Source: Paenibacillus rhizovicinus | GTDB taxonomy: Bacteria > Bacillota > Bacilli > Paenibacillales > Paenibacillaceae | Reading direction: 5' to 3' | Length of the DNA stretch: 64,000 bases | Assembly (NCBI RefSeq): GCF_010365285.1 | Contig: NZ_CP048286.1 | Coordinates: 6,932,001 to 6,996,000 of the forward strand | Part shown: positions 26,395 to 35,338 of the stretch, piece after piece | Layout: every line of letters begins with the position of its first letter | Numbering within the stretch: position 1 is the stretch's first letter | Notes under the pieces: model-generated | What the model was told of the DNA's origin: nothing | The model's input: only the letters and a program-made list of their open reading frames with translations | The model's database searches: none | Translations under genes and position numbers: made by a program

Positions 26395-27473
26395 GGCCGC
26401 TTCAAGTCGGCATCATCGGCCTCGGCCGCAGCGGCCGCGATATTCATGGCGACGTGGTTAGCCGTCTGCCCGAGCTGTACCAGCTGGCAGCGGTCAGCGA
26501 CCCGATGGAAGAACGGCTCCGCCGGGCGGAGCAAGAGTGGGGCTGCGCGACATATACGGACTACCGTTCGCTGCTCAAGCATGAAGGTCTCGATCTGGTC
26601 GTCAACGCATCGCCGAGTCATCTGCACGTGCCGATCTCGCTTGAGATCTTGGAAAGCGGCCTGCACGCATTATGCGAGAAACCGCTTGCCCATCGAGCGG
26701 AGGAAGTGGACCTGCTGATTGCGGCTTCGGAACGGACGGGACGACGCATGGCGGTCTTTCACCAATCGCGCTATGTTCCGGGCTATCAACAGCTGCTGCA
26801 AGTCGTGCGTTCGGGCGTGCTCGGCCGCATCGTGCAAGCGAGCTTTCGGTTTAATCAGTTCGTGCGGCGATGGGACTGGCAGACGCTGCAGGAGAAGAAC
26901 GGCGGCAACCTGCTGAATGCGGGCTCGCATTTGCTCGATCAGGCGCTCCAACTGTACGGGCCAGGAATTCAGCCTGACGTCTTCTGCCGCATGGATAAGG
27001 CCAATTCATTCGGAGATGCGGAGGATTATGTGAAAATCCTGCTGACGCACGGCAGCGGGCCGGTCGTCGATCTGGAGATCAGCTCCTGCGACGCCTATGC
27101 CGGCTATGAATATCAGGTGCAGGGTACGAGAGGCGGACTCGTCGGCACGCGAAGCGAGCTGAACTGGCGGTATTATAAGCCGGAGGAAGCGCCGCACCGG
27201 GAGCTGGTCACGGAGCCGATCAGTCATGCGGACGGATCGCCGGCCTATTGTTCGGAGCGGCTGATCTGGCATGAAGAATCGTGGTCGTTGCCGGCCGAAG
27301 AGGAAAGTCTGATCTATCCGTCCATCGCGGCCGTCTATTATCGCATGCTGTACGAGCATCTCGCGAACGGTGCTCCGCTGGAAATTACGCTGCAAGAAGC
27401 GCGGCGCCAGCTTGCCGTAACGGAGCAGTGTTTCCGGCAAAACCCCGATTATGCGATCGGACACCGGAATTGA
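26391..27473 (+). CDS. Gfo/Idh/MocA family oxidoreductase, last gene of the operon
   Basis: The 360-residue protein begins with the Rossmann motif VGIIGLGRSGRDIHGD, carries the CEKPLAH lysine motif near residue 95, and has NLLNAGSHLLDQALQLYG near 175 with the conserved Asp/His region. The start overlaps the previous stop codon (ATGA), so it is translationally coupled to the second epimerase. Together with the dehydrogenase at 21544 it gives the operon two redox steps, as in oxidation followed by re-reduction after epimerisation. Confidence 0.86.
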   Translation: MRPLQVGIIGLGRSGRDIHGDVVSRLPELYQLAAVSDPMEERLRRAEQEWGCATYTDYRSLLKHEGLDLVVNASPSHLHVPISLEILESGLHALCEKPLAHRAEEVDLLIAASERTGRRMAVFHQSRYVPGYQQLLQVVRSGVLGRIVQASFRFNQFVRRWDWQTLQEKNGGNLLNAGSHLLDQALQLYGPGIQPDVFCRMDKANSFGDAEDYVKILLTHGSGPVVDLEISSCDAYAGYEYQVQGTRGGLVGTRSELNWRYYKPEEAPHRELVTEPISHADGSPAYCSERLIWHEESWSLPAEEESLIYPSIAAVYYRMLYEHLANGAPLEITLQEARRQLAVTEQCFRQNPDYAIGHRN

Positions 27474-27510
27474 AACCGACCGTAGATGCAGCTTCTCAAA
27501 CAGCAAGAAG

Positions 27511-27549
27511 GACTGCCCGGAGCGTAGGCTCAGGCGCAGTCTTTCTTTT
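27511..27549 (+). terminator. Terminator of the 21.5-27.5 kb operon
   Basis: GACTGC (27511-27516) pairs with GCAGTC (27536-27541), with an inner CCGGAGC/GCTCAGG extension containing one mismatch, and a T-rich tail follows. It separates the operon from the convergent GH18 gene. Confidence 0.75.
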
Positions 27550-27596
27550 CATCTATTTCGATCATTCGAAAAGCGTGACCCCTAAGATATTGCGCC

Positions 27597-28865
27597 TTAA
27601 CGTTTCACGATCGAATCTTGAATCGCGCTCATGGAGGCATCGCTGATGAGGCCGAGGTACCAGAATGCCACGCCTTTAAGGCCGTATCGTTTGGCAAGGC
27701 CGATCTTGTTGCCGACCGTTTGCGCATTCTCGCTGCCCATCGAAATGCCGAGCACGAGCTTCGATTTCGGAACGGATTGAAGCGCAAGCTGAATCGCTTC
27801 GTTCACGCGGTTCATCGGCTCGGGTCCGTCCGCATATGTGTATTCATACGCCATAATAATGATTTCATCCGCATACTTCGCGAGTTCCTCGTAATCGTAG
27901 CCGCGGTACGAGCTGTTAGGCGGATGAAGGGCGAGCGTCAGCTTCAAGTTGGCTGCCTCGGCGCTTTGATCCAGCTTCTGCACGAAGTCGGTGAACGATT
28001 GCCGAATCGCCGGCACATCTCCCTTGAGGCCGAGGTTTTCAAAATCGAGCGTGATGCCGCTGAAGTGATTCTGCGACGCGAGCGATACGAGCTGCTCGAT
28101 AACGGTCGTCTGAAGCGACGGATCCTGCAGCAGCTTCGTCTCTTCGCCGTTGCCGTCCGTGGCGACCGCCATCAGGCTCGGACTGTCGCCGGCATCCGCA
28201 GCGTCTTGCACGATGGACTCCGGCGTTACGTCGCCTGCCGGCTTGGGCCAGTAGTAATCTCTGCCGTTCAAGACGAGATTGCCGGTCGCATCGAGCCGGG
28301 TCCATCCGAACGAAACGGCGTTGAAATTCGGAACGAAACCGACCTTGCTGTAAGAAGAAATGGCATAGAAGGCTTCCGAGTACATCGGCTCGATCGGCGA
28401 AGTAATGGAGACCGTTTGGAAAACGCCGTCCCAGCTTACCTCCGCGCCGAACGCCGTGCTGAAGAAACTGAGAGGAATGAAGAGAGATCCGTCCTTCACC
28501 GTCGGCGCGACGCGAAGCTGCTCCTGCTGCCCGTTGACGAAGGCTTGCTTATCGTTCTTATGCAGGACGACCGTCGTCGGCGCTGCCGCCCCAACCTCCG
28601 ATTTCGTGGCAGTTAATGTTTGCGTCTTATCCGTCCACGCGATCTCGATGTTCAACGCTTCGGCAATCGCGCGAAACGGCACCATCGTCGTTCCCGCCGT
28701 CACATATGGGGCAACCGGAAAAGGAAGCGGATAACCGTCCAGCATAATGCTGACCGGCGGTGAAACGGGCGAAGCCGCCGGCGCGGCTGAAGCACGCGAT
28801 AGTCCTGAGAATAACAAGAGTGCCGTACTGGCAATCAGCAGGGATGATCTTACTTTCGAACGCAT
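27597..28865 (-). CDS. Secreted GH18-family protein with stalk (copper amine oxidase N-like) domain
   Basis: The 422-residue protein has a signal peptide (LLIASTALLLFSGLSRASA), a copper amine oxidase N-terminal-like stalk domain (about 40-140, VPFRAIAEALN and FIPLSFFSTAFG), and a C-terminal GH18-type barrel from about 150. The catalytic-motif region reads GITLDFENL near residue 245; the Asp and Glu expected in DxxDxDxE-type sites are partly retained, as in spore-germination GH18 proteins. It probably binds or trims cell-wall glycan. It is convergent with the sugar operon and divergent from the amidase gene. Confidence 0.82.
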   Translation of the reverse strand: MRSKVRSSLLIASTALLLFSGLSRASAAPAASPVSPPVSIMLDGYPLPFPVAPYVTAGTTMVPFRAIAEALNIEIAWTDKTQTLTATKSEVGAAAPTTVVLHKNDKQAFVNGQQEQLRVAPTVKDGSLFIPLSFFSTAFGAEVSWDGVFQTVSITSPIEPMYSEAFYAISSYSKVGFVPNFNAVSFGWTRLDATGNLVLNGRDYYWPKPAGDVTPESIVQDAADAGDSPSLMAVATDGNGEETKLLQDPSLQTTVIEQLVSLASQNHFSGITLDFENLGLKGDVPAIRQSFTDFVQKLDQSAEAANLKLTLALHPPNSSYRGYDYEELAKYADEIIIMAYEYTYADGPEPMNRVNEAIQLALQSVPKSKLVLGISMGSENAQTVGNKIGLAKRYGLKGVAFWYLGLISDASMSAIQDSIVKR

Positions 28866-29109
28866 GGCTGTTCATTCACTCCTTAGATTTCATACGAATG
28901 ACTACGATACTGCATCATCGAATCTTTGAATCTCTTATTTCTTATAATAAACACTACTATAACGTATCGAACAATCCATAAGTTGCATAAAGGTAGTCAA
29001 ATGTTCCATTTTGCGGCCCTGCAAAATATGGGATTTCAAAAATATGGATATCGAGTATACTAGTAGACAACCTTTCATACGCACATCTATTAAGGAGTTT
29101 GATAGACGG

Positions 29110-30579
29110 ATGGCAAATACATTTACCTTGCATAATTTGGACATCGAAGAAGCGAGCATCGCCGAGCTGCAGCATGCCATGGAAGAGGGGAGGTTGACCT
29201 CGAAGGAGCTGGTATTCGGCTATCTGGCCCGTATTGCGGCCTATGATCAAGCCGGTCCCCGAATCCATGCTGTCCTGGAGATCAATCCGGATGCGATCTT
29301 TATTGCAGAAGCACTAGACATGGAACGGCAGCAGATTGGCGCGAGAGGTCCGCTTCACGGCATTCCGATTCTCGTGAAAGACAATATCGAAACCGGCGAT
29401 AAATTGAGCACGAGCGCCGGGGCGCTTGCACTGGAGCAGCATCGTTGCGACGAGGATGCTTTTCTCATTCGGCGCTTAAGGGAGGCCGGAGCTGTCATCT
29501 TGGGCAAGACCAATATGACGGAATGGGCGAATGCCATGTCCTCCTCGATGTGGGCGGGCTATAGCTCTAGAGGCGGACAAGTCGCGCATCCGTACGGGGA
29601 ATTCTTCCGAGGGGGATCCAGCACCGGTTCGGCAGCGGCGGTAGCGATGAATTTTGCCGCTGCGGCGGTAGGCACGGAAACTTCAGCATCGATCTTAAGT
29701 CCAGCCATTCAAATGTCGATCGTCGGCATTAAACCGACCGTAGGTTTGGTCAGCCGAACCGGAATTATTCCGTTCTCCTATTCGCAGGATACAGCGGGTC
29801 CGATGGCGAGAACAGTAGCGGATGCGGCCTTCCTGTTGAACGGATTAATCGGAAGAGACGAGCAAGATCCAGCGACTTGCCGAGATCGCAGCATGGCTGT
29901 CAAACGAGATTACAGCGCTTATCTGGATGAGAACGGGCTGCGAGGCGCGAGAATCGGCGTCTTCTGCGAAGTTCCGGAACAGGTGCGAAACGGCGGCGAA
30001 TACGATGAGACGCTGTTCCAACAGGCCGTAAACGACGTAAGAGCCGCAGGCGCGGAAATCGTCGAGGAGATTCGAATTCCGTCCTTCCACGGACCTTGGA
30101 AATGGAACAAAATGAATCTGGAATTCAAACATGCGATTGACCGCTATTTGCATCGCCTCCCGGCACATATGCCAATCCATTCGTTGACCGAGTTGATCCG
30201 ATGGAATAAGGAACACGAAGATCGGGCGTTGAAATATGGCCAAGACGGTTTGGAATACCGAGACAGCCTGTCCAATCCACTCCGCAACAGTGACTACATC
30301 CAGGAGTCATTCCAAGATCTGCAGCTTGCGCAAAACGAAGGCATCGATCACGCCTTGCGAGAATATCGATTGGACGCTATCCTGTTTCCCTCCTATATCG
30401 GCGCTGATTTAAGTGCCAAGGCCGGCTATCCGTCCATTGCCGTGCCTGCAGGGTTCCAGGGAAATGGGAGACCGTTCGGCATTACGTTTGCCGGCACCGC
30501 CTTCAGCGAACCGACGCTCATCCGACTCGCATACGCCTACGAGCAGCGAACGAAGCATCGCGTGAAGCCGAAAGTGTAA
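29110..30579 (+). CDS. Amidase signature family protein
   Basis: The 489-residue protein has the amidase signature: catalytic lysine in PILVKDNIET near residue 95, the glycine/serine-rich GGSSTGSAAAVAMNFA near 170, the nucleophile region GTETSASILSPA near 192, and SQDTAGPMARTVADAA near 220. The Ser-cisSer-Lys triad therefore seems intact, although the usual Gly before the nucleophile is Ala. ATG 29110 is preferred with TAAGGAG upstream; the frame is open to 29011. No signal peptide is seen, so it hydrolyses amides in the cytoplasm. The substrate is not predictable. Confidence 0.85.
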   Translation: MANTFTLHNLDIEEASIAELQHAMEEGRLTSKELVFGYLARIAAYDQAGPRIHAVLEINPDAIFIAEALDMERQQIGARGPLHGIPILVKDNIETGDKLSTSAGALALEQHRCDEDAFLIRRLREAGAVILGKTNMTEWANAMSSSMWAGYSSRGGQVAHPYGEFFRGGSSTGSAAAVAMNFAAAAVGTETSASILSPAIQMSIVGIKPTVGLVSRTGIIPFSYSQDTAGPMARTVADAAFLLNGLIGRDEQDPATCRDRSMAVKRDYSAYLDENGLRGARIGVFCEVPEQVRNGGEYDETLFQQAVNDVRAAGAEIVEEIRIPSFHGPWKWNKMNLEFKHAIDRYLHRLPAHMPIHSLTELIRWNKEHEDRALKYGQDGLEYRDSLSNPLRNSDYIQESFQDLQLAQNEGIDHALREYRLDAILFPSYIGADLSAKAGYPSIAVPAGFQGNGRPFGITFAGTAFSEPTLIRLAYAYEQRTKHRVKPKV

Positions 30580-30676
30580 GCCGAACGTCTGCCGGAAGAA
30601 CGTATGTACACCAATGATTGAAATGGATTAATCACATTAAATAATAATGAACGAATCCCGTTGGAGGCGAGTTACC

Positions 30677-31486
30677 GTGAGCGAAATCATCGATTATTAC
30701 TCTAAGTTCGACGAGTGGGGACGGCTTGACCGCGAGCCATTGGAGTTCAAAGTGAATTGGCATTTCATTCAATCTTACCTTCCCTCATCCGGTCAAATTC
30801 TCGACAATGGGGCCGGTCCCGGCAAATACGCGATGGCATTGGCGAAACAGGGTTATCAGGTTACGCTGACGGATTTGACGCCGAGGCTGGTGGACGTTGC
30901 CAAGGAGAAAGCCGAGGAACTTAACCTCGTTAATCAATTCGCTGATTTTCTGGTACGGGATGCGAGGGACCTGGCCGACTTGAAGGACGGGCAATTCGAT
31001 GCCGCGCTCATGTTAGGGCCCTTGTATCATCTGCAGGCGGAGACGGATCGGATTCAAGCCGTACGGGAATTGCATCGGGTTACGAGAACCGGCGGAACTG
31101 TATTCGTGGCGGTCAGACCGCGCATCCGGAAGATATTAACGGCATTAATGTCTCCATCGCAGTGGAAGCCGTTAGACAACTTATCGGAGATCCAAGCTTT
31201 TCAGCAGACGGGAATTTTCAATCATGCCAATCAAGGCCGATTCACGGGCGCTTATTTCTTCAATATCGCGGATATCCGGCCTTTCTTTGAACAGCATGGA
31301 TTCGAAACGATATCCCTAGTGTCCTCTACGGGGATCGGCGGCCGATTGACGCAAGAAAACTGGGATTATTGGGCCGCGCGCGGCGAAGAAGAGCAGTTGA
31401 TGGAGCTCATATACGAATCGGCTGATGATCCGTATATTTTGGGAGCGACGGGTTCGCATTTGCTCTATATTGGCCGGAAAAAATAG
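30677..31486 (+). CDS. Class I SAM-dependent methyltransferase
   Basis: The 269-residue protein has the SAM-binding motif I ILDNGAGPGKYAMALA near residue 40, an acidic post-I residue in TLTDLTPR, and the motif LMLGPLYHLQ near 115 common in small-molecule methyltransferases. GTG 30677 is chosen with GGAGG nine bases upstream; the frame extends to 30647. It stands alone between the amidase gene and a secreted protein gene, which gives no substrate clue. Confidence 0.85.
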   Translation: MSEIIDYYSKFDEWGRLDREPLEFKVNWHFIQSYLPSSGQILDNGAGPGKYAMALAKQGYQVTLTDLTPRLVDVAKEKAEELNLVNQFADFLVRDARDLADLKDGQFDAALMLGPLYHLQAETDRIQAVRELHRVTRTGGTVFVAVRPRIRKILTALMSPSQWKPLDNLSEIQAFQQTGIFNHANQGRFTGAYFFNIADIRPFFEQHGFETISLVSSTGIGGRLTQENWDYWAARGEEEQLMELIYESADDPYILGATGSHLLYIGRKK

Positions 31487-31533
31487 CTAGCCAGGAACAA
31501 ACCCTCCATCACACCATAGGAGATGTGATTTCT

Positions 31534-32409
31534 GTGAACAGGATGTTGAAATATTTCGCAAGCGCTGCACTTGCCGGATGTGTCTTGCTGTCATGCTCAT
31601 CCGCTTATGCCGCCCTCTACGTCAACGGGAGCGTCAAGCAAGAAGATGCCATAACGTTAGACGGCCGTACGCTCGTGAAATTGCGTGCGTTGACCGATCC
31701 CTCATGGCTCGTGTTCGCTTACGACGTCAAGACGCATATCGTGATGGCGCACACCAAAGATAAAAGCAGGTTTCTGCAGCTCCGGGTAGGCGAGAAGACG
31801 GCGCTGGTCAATGGGAAGCAAGTGATGTTGGACGTGCCGGCTGTGAATAGGAACGGTTTTACGTACGTTCCGCTGCGCTTCGTAAGCGAGGCTCTGGGCG
31901 TCTACATCGTGAATGATGCGAAGGAGAAACGCGTCATTGTTCGTACGCCGGCCGGTCAGGAGGCGTACAATACGTTGTTGAGCGGGGATCTGGCCGAAGC
32001 GCGGCGAATCGCGATCAATCTCACGCGCGTCACTGACGGGACTCCCCCGTCGATCGGATCGGATGTGGAAGGGTGGCATTCGACGACGTATACGTTTCCG
32101 GAAGGGCAAGCTTTGCGATTCACGGTGGAAATGCTGGGTGCAACCAGTTATTACGAGATGAACGAAGAGGGGCTCCCCGTGCTCCGATGGAGCGCATATC
32201 CCGACAAACAGCAGGAGTGGGGGAAGAAGCCTGAATTCGGAGCCAGCGTCTATTTCGCAGATGAATTCATGGGCGGACTGCTCGAGTACGGGAAGCGCGA
32301 TGCAGCCGGCAAAACCGTGCAAAACTGGCGTATCTACGATACGGACAATCCTCAAGGCTGGAACATCATGCCAATCGACGGGGAGAAACGCGTGGATGCA
32401 CGACCGTAG
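31534..32409 (+). CDS. Secreted stalk-domain (copper amine oxidase N-like) protein
   Basis: The product of about 291 residues has a signal peptide with hydrophobic core YFASAALAGCVLLSC, cleavage near AYA-ALY. It then has a copper amine oxidase N-like stalk domain (KLRALTDPSWLVFAYD, RNGFTYVPLRFVSEALGV) to about residue 140 and an unrecognised C-terminal half. The GTG at 31534 is chosen because AGGAG is 11 bases upstream; a GTG at 31525 is too close. Stalk domains are common in secreted Paenibacillus proteins and probably bind the wall. A perfect terminator follows about 120 bp downstream. Confidence 0.78.
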   Translation: MNRMLKYFASAALAGCVLLSCSSAYAALYVNGSVKQEDAITLDGRTLVKLRALTDPSWLVFAYDVKTHIVMAHTKDKSRFLQLRVGEKTALVNGKQVMLDVPAVNRNGFTYVPLRFVSEALGVYIVNDAKEKRVIVRTPAGQEAYNTLLSGDLAEARRIAINLTRVTDGTPPSIGSDVEGWHSTTYTFPEGQALRFTVEMLGATSYYEMNEEGLPVLRWSAYPDKQQEWGKKPEFGASVYFADEFMGGLLEYGKRDAAGKTVQNWRIYDTDNPQGWNIMPIDGEKRVDARP

Positions 32410-32487
32410 AAATGCTGGACCGAGCCTGATATTCGGGCAAGATGGTGAATAATATGCGCAGACTTTGATGGGATTATGTATGTGCAA

Positions 32488-32529
32488 GAGCAGGAGCAGG
32501 AGCAGGAGCAGGTGCAGGTGCAGGAGCAG
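32488..32529. repeat. Seven tandem GAGCAG hexamers
   Basis: Seven in-register 6-bp units are present, five reading GAGCAG and two (the fifth and sixth) GTGCAG. They lie between the stalk-protein stop codon and its terminator. Such arrays vary by slipped-strand replication. Confidence 0.9.
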
Positions 32530-32530
32530 G

Positions 32531-32568
32531 AAAGAGCAAAGGCGACTTCGCCTTTGCTCTTTATTTTT
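32531..32568 (+). terminator. Strong terminator, possibly bidirectional
   Basis: A perfect 14-bp stem (AAAGAGCAAAGGCG at 32531-32544 with its complement at 32549-32562) with a four-base loop is followed by ATTTTT. The convergent SLH-GH18 gene ends about 60 bp further on. Confidence 0.92.
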
Positions 32569-32629
32569 GCTCTGAATGACATGTTGATTTGAAATTCTTT
32601 AGCGCGGCAGTCTATTGTCGCACGAGGAA

Positions 32630-34312
32630 TCAACTGAAATCATAATGATTGAACTTATTCGCGTTGCGCAGGCTGGACCATACGTCGCTGCTTTCACCGC
32701 CCATGTACCAGTACGCGCAACCGGCAAGCGAATAAGCATTCGCCAGGTTTGCCTTGCGAGTCAGCGAGCGGCCGTCTTCGAGCCATATGCGATGCAGAAG
32801 AAGCTGGTCGACATACTCCGAGGTATACTGTCCAAGCGTATCATCCCATTTCGTGACGGACTTCTTTGCTTGCACGATACGATTCTGTCCAAGCAAGTCG
32901 ATTCCTTGGGAAGTATATGCACCGTTCGCGCCAAGCGTCCAATCCCGCGTATAGAGCGGCATAGCAAGAATGACTTTGCTGGCAGGCGCTTTCTTCAGTA
33001 TTTGATCAATGCCTAGTCGCAGCCAAGGCAAAGACGAGACCGAGCCGGGTACCGGATCCCCGCCCCAATGTTCGTCATAGCCCATCAGCACGATATAGTC
33101 GGCGTTAGCGGACAAGGCCGCATAATCGAACACGTCGGTCCAATCCGTCCCGAAATCAGGAGAGACGTTCACGGTCAATACGGCCGGAACGGTATTCAAT
33201 GCTTGATGGAGCGCCGTAATAAAGCTTGTGAATGCATTCCGGTCCTCGGGCATCATGTTCTCGAAATCGATATTCAAACCGTCGATGCCGCTGCTCCGGA
33301 CGCGGTTCGCCAATTGTTGGATGAACGATCGCTGTTGATTCGAGTCGGACAACATCGCATGCGTCGTTTCCTGGCTGGCGTGGTTGCCGACCATCGCCCA
33401 TACCTTCTTGTTCTGCTTATGCGCCCAAGTCAGCAGGGAAAGGTCCGTTTGGTCTTCGAGCCCTCCTGAACTTCCAAGGAAAAACCAACGGGGAGAAACG
33501 GTGTTCACGACGGATTGCGAGACTTGCTGCTCGAATTGTTTGGTCGTCTGCCCATACTGCCAGCCAAGCTGAATCGCGGCGGACGGCGAAGCAAGCAGCT
33601 TATCCTTCCAACCCGCATGCGTCCACGCCCGATTCATCAGAACGGCGGCTTCTTGTCTCGTGATGGAATCCAAGGGACGGAAACCGTCTTGATCGCCGGT
33701 CATCAGTCGGATCCGAGATAATCGTTCGACAGACGGGAGAGCCCAGGTGTCAATTTGCTTCTGATCGGAATATAGTCCGTCCTGCACGCTGGACGAGGGG
33801 ATTAATGGCTGTTTCCATGCCCGGGCCAGTATGACGGCCGCTTCTTCGCGGCTGACAGGACGCTGCGGCTCGAATAACGCAGGCGATGTCCCTTGGACGA
33901 GATTCAGTTGAATAGCCGTCTCTACCCAGTTATAGAACCAGGCTGCAGGCAATACGTCGGCAAAGGCGGGAATCGCGCCGGAGACCGGCTCCATGCCGAG
34001 CAAACGGTCGATCAAGGTCACGAATTCCGCGCGGGTAATCGCTTTGTCGGGCTCGAACCGACGCTCGCCTGTCCCCGTAATGAAATTCAGCTTCGTCATA
34101 TTCACGATGGCTTCGGTCGCATAGTTGGATCGAATGTCGTCGTAGGGAAGACCGGCCTTCGTCACGGCGGCTGTCGCTGTCTTGGTCGTTGTCGCCGTTG
34201 ATGCAGCAGGGGCCGCCGCCGCGGCAGTCATAGGCTGTTGGAATAAGGACGCGATCATACCGACTATAAGTAAATAAACCGTCGTATGATGGAGTGGTTT
34301 GGTTCGATTCAT
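32630..34312 (-). CDS. SLH-domain wall-anchored GH18-family protein
   Basis: The 560-residue protein has a signal peptide, an Ala/Thr-rich spacer, and three S-layer homology repeats (about 55-230; FEPDKAITRAEFVTLIDRLL, FEPQRPVSREEAAVILARAW, FRPLDSITRQEAAVLMNRAW) that attach to pyruvylated secondary wall polymer. A GH18 barrel follows from about 250 with GIDGLNIDFENM near residue 345, retaining the Asp and Glu of the catalytic motif. It is therefore likely a surface-anchored wall glycan hydrolase or binder, related in its catalytic half to the GH18 at 27597. Two palindromic 26-bp elements lie in its upstream region. Confidence 0.88.
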   Translation of the reverse strand: MNRTKPLHHTTVYLLIVGMIASLFQQPMTAAAAAPAASTATTTKTATAAVTKAGLPYDDIRSNYATEAIVNMTKLNFITGTGERRFEPDKAITRAEFVTLIDRLLGMEPVSGAIPAFADVLPAAWFYNWVETAIQLNLVQGTSPALFEPQRPVSREEAAVILARAWKQPLIPSSSVQDGLYSDQKQIDTWALPSVERLSRIRLMTGDQDGFRPLDSITRQEAAVLMNRAWTHAGWKDKLLASPSAAIQLGWQYGQTTKQFEQQVSQSVVNTVSPRWFFLGSSGGLEDQTDLSLLTWAHKQNKKVWAMVGNHASQETTHAMLSDSNQQRSFIQQLANRVRSSGIDGLNIDFENMMPEDRNAFTSFITALHQALNTVPAVLTVNVSPDFGTDWTDVFDYAALSANADYIVLMGYDEHWGGDPVPGSVSSLPWLRLGIDQILKKAPASKVILAMPLYTRDWTLGANGAYTSQGIDLLGQNRIVQAKKSVTKWDDTLGQYTSEYVDQLLLHRIWLEDGRSLTRKANLANAYSLAGCAYWYMGGESSDVWSSLRNANKFNHYDFS

Positions 34313-34430
34313 GTCTAGGTTCTCACTTTCCGATCGTCATAGAGCTAGTAGAACACGATCACTCTATCCTATCGAATCGAACCTGGAATACCTAGACTTA
34401 ATTATTGGCAAACTTGGTGCGAGTAAAATG

Positions 34431-34456
34431 GTTAACATAACTATAATTATGTTATC
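34431..34456. promoter_or_regulatory. 26-bp palindromic operator candidate, site 1
   Basis: GTTAACATAA, a six-base spacer (CTATAA), then TTATGTTATC form a near-perfect 10-6-10 dyad. The same architecture recurs at 34480 and 48217. Confidence 0.6.
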
Positions 34457-34479
34457 TTATTCCCTGCGATGAACATTTA

Positions 34480-34505
34480 GTTAACGTAATAATTATTATG
34501 TAAAC
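34480..34505. promoter_or_regulatory. 26-bp palindromic operator candidate, site 2
   Basis: GTTAACGTAA, spacer TAATTA, then TTATGTAAAC form a 10-6-10 dyad matching site 1 in most arm positions. Confidence 0.6.
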
Positions 34506-34657
34506 CTAATTTGAGATCTAGGAAAAAAAGTAAAAAACCAATCTAAATTCACCATTTTCCGCAAAATGGGTATTTAGCAACTTATTCCATAACCGATCGT
34601 CTAATACGTATGGATTCAACGTGATCTTAAACGCAAAATAGAAAAGGGGATGAATGG

Positions 34658-35083
34658 ATGGTTCAGGTTCAACGCCATAACCCTAGCTCCGAAGCACGGA
34701 ATCGAAGCCTCGCTGCCAAATCGGCAATTAATCGGCGGTTCCTATATCAGCCCATATCTGCAGCTATCATTGCGTGTGCGCTGCTTGTTTTACTAACTGG
34801 CTGCAGGAGCAACTCGACCGACGGAGAGGCGTATTCCTCCACGGCATTATTCATTAAAGTCGTAGACAAAGCGCATTCTGAGGATTACAAGCAGCAATGG
34901 ATTATGGCTTACAATTCAAGCGCGCCGAGAGAAGAAGACGTTAAAATATTCGTGGACAACGCAATGGTGTGGAATTTGATTGAAAGCGGCCATGAATATT
35001 TTGCCTCCTATGAGGGCTCCGCCGCTAAAGGCTTTCATCTTGCGCAAATCAATCATCCTGGAGATCAAGACACGTTGCGGTAG
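34658..35083 (+). CDS. Small putative lipoprotein of unknown function
   Basis: The 141-residue protein has a long, positively charged N-terminus of about 35 residues, a hydrophobic segment (ISAAIIACALLVLLTGC) whose LTGC lipobox suggests lipid attachment at a cysteine near residue 49, and a mature part of about 90 residues that I do not recognise. GGGG precedes ATG 34658, and a clear terminator follows. Its divergence from the SLH-GH18 gene and the two shared operator-like dyads between them suggest joint regulation at the cell surface. Confidence 0.7.
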   Translation: MVQVQRHNPSSEARNRSLAAKSAINRRFLYQPISAAIIACALLVLLTGCRSNSTDGEAYSSTALFIKVVDKAHSEDYKQQWIMAYNSSAPREEDVKIFVDNAMVWNLIESGHEYFASYEGSAAKGFHLAQINHPGDQDTLR

Positions 35084-35111
35084 CGCCTCAGCCGATATAC
35101 AATCCCCATGA

Positions 35112-35136
35112 AATCCGCGGCGATCGCGGATTTTTT
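35112..35136 (+). terminator. Rho-independent terminator after the small lipoprotein
   Basis: AATCCGCG (35112-35119) pairs with CGCGGATT (35125-35132) and a run of T residues follows. Confidence 0.9.
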
Positions 35137-35338
35137 GGCATGCAACCCGCTTAATCTGGGAGCGGGCAGTGATCACAAGAAATTATTCGACTAAAATACG
35201 ATAATTGCCCATGTGAAAACGCCTACATACCAGCTAAAATGGAAGACGATGGATTCGCCCAACTTTCCATGATCGAATAGCGGTAAACCTGCAGCAATCG
35301 ACTGCGTGAAACGATATTGACAACGAAGGGGGATCGCG

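Larger units (their letters stand above)
34313..34657. other. Divergent intergenic region, A/T-rich
   Basis: This 345-bp region separates the SLH-GH18 gene from the small lipoprotein gene. It is markedly A/T-rich and holds two copies of a 26-bp dyad (34431-34456 and 34480-34505) whose centres are 49 bp apart. No gene is seen. It should contain the promoters of both flanking genes. Confidence 0.6.
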
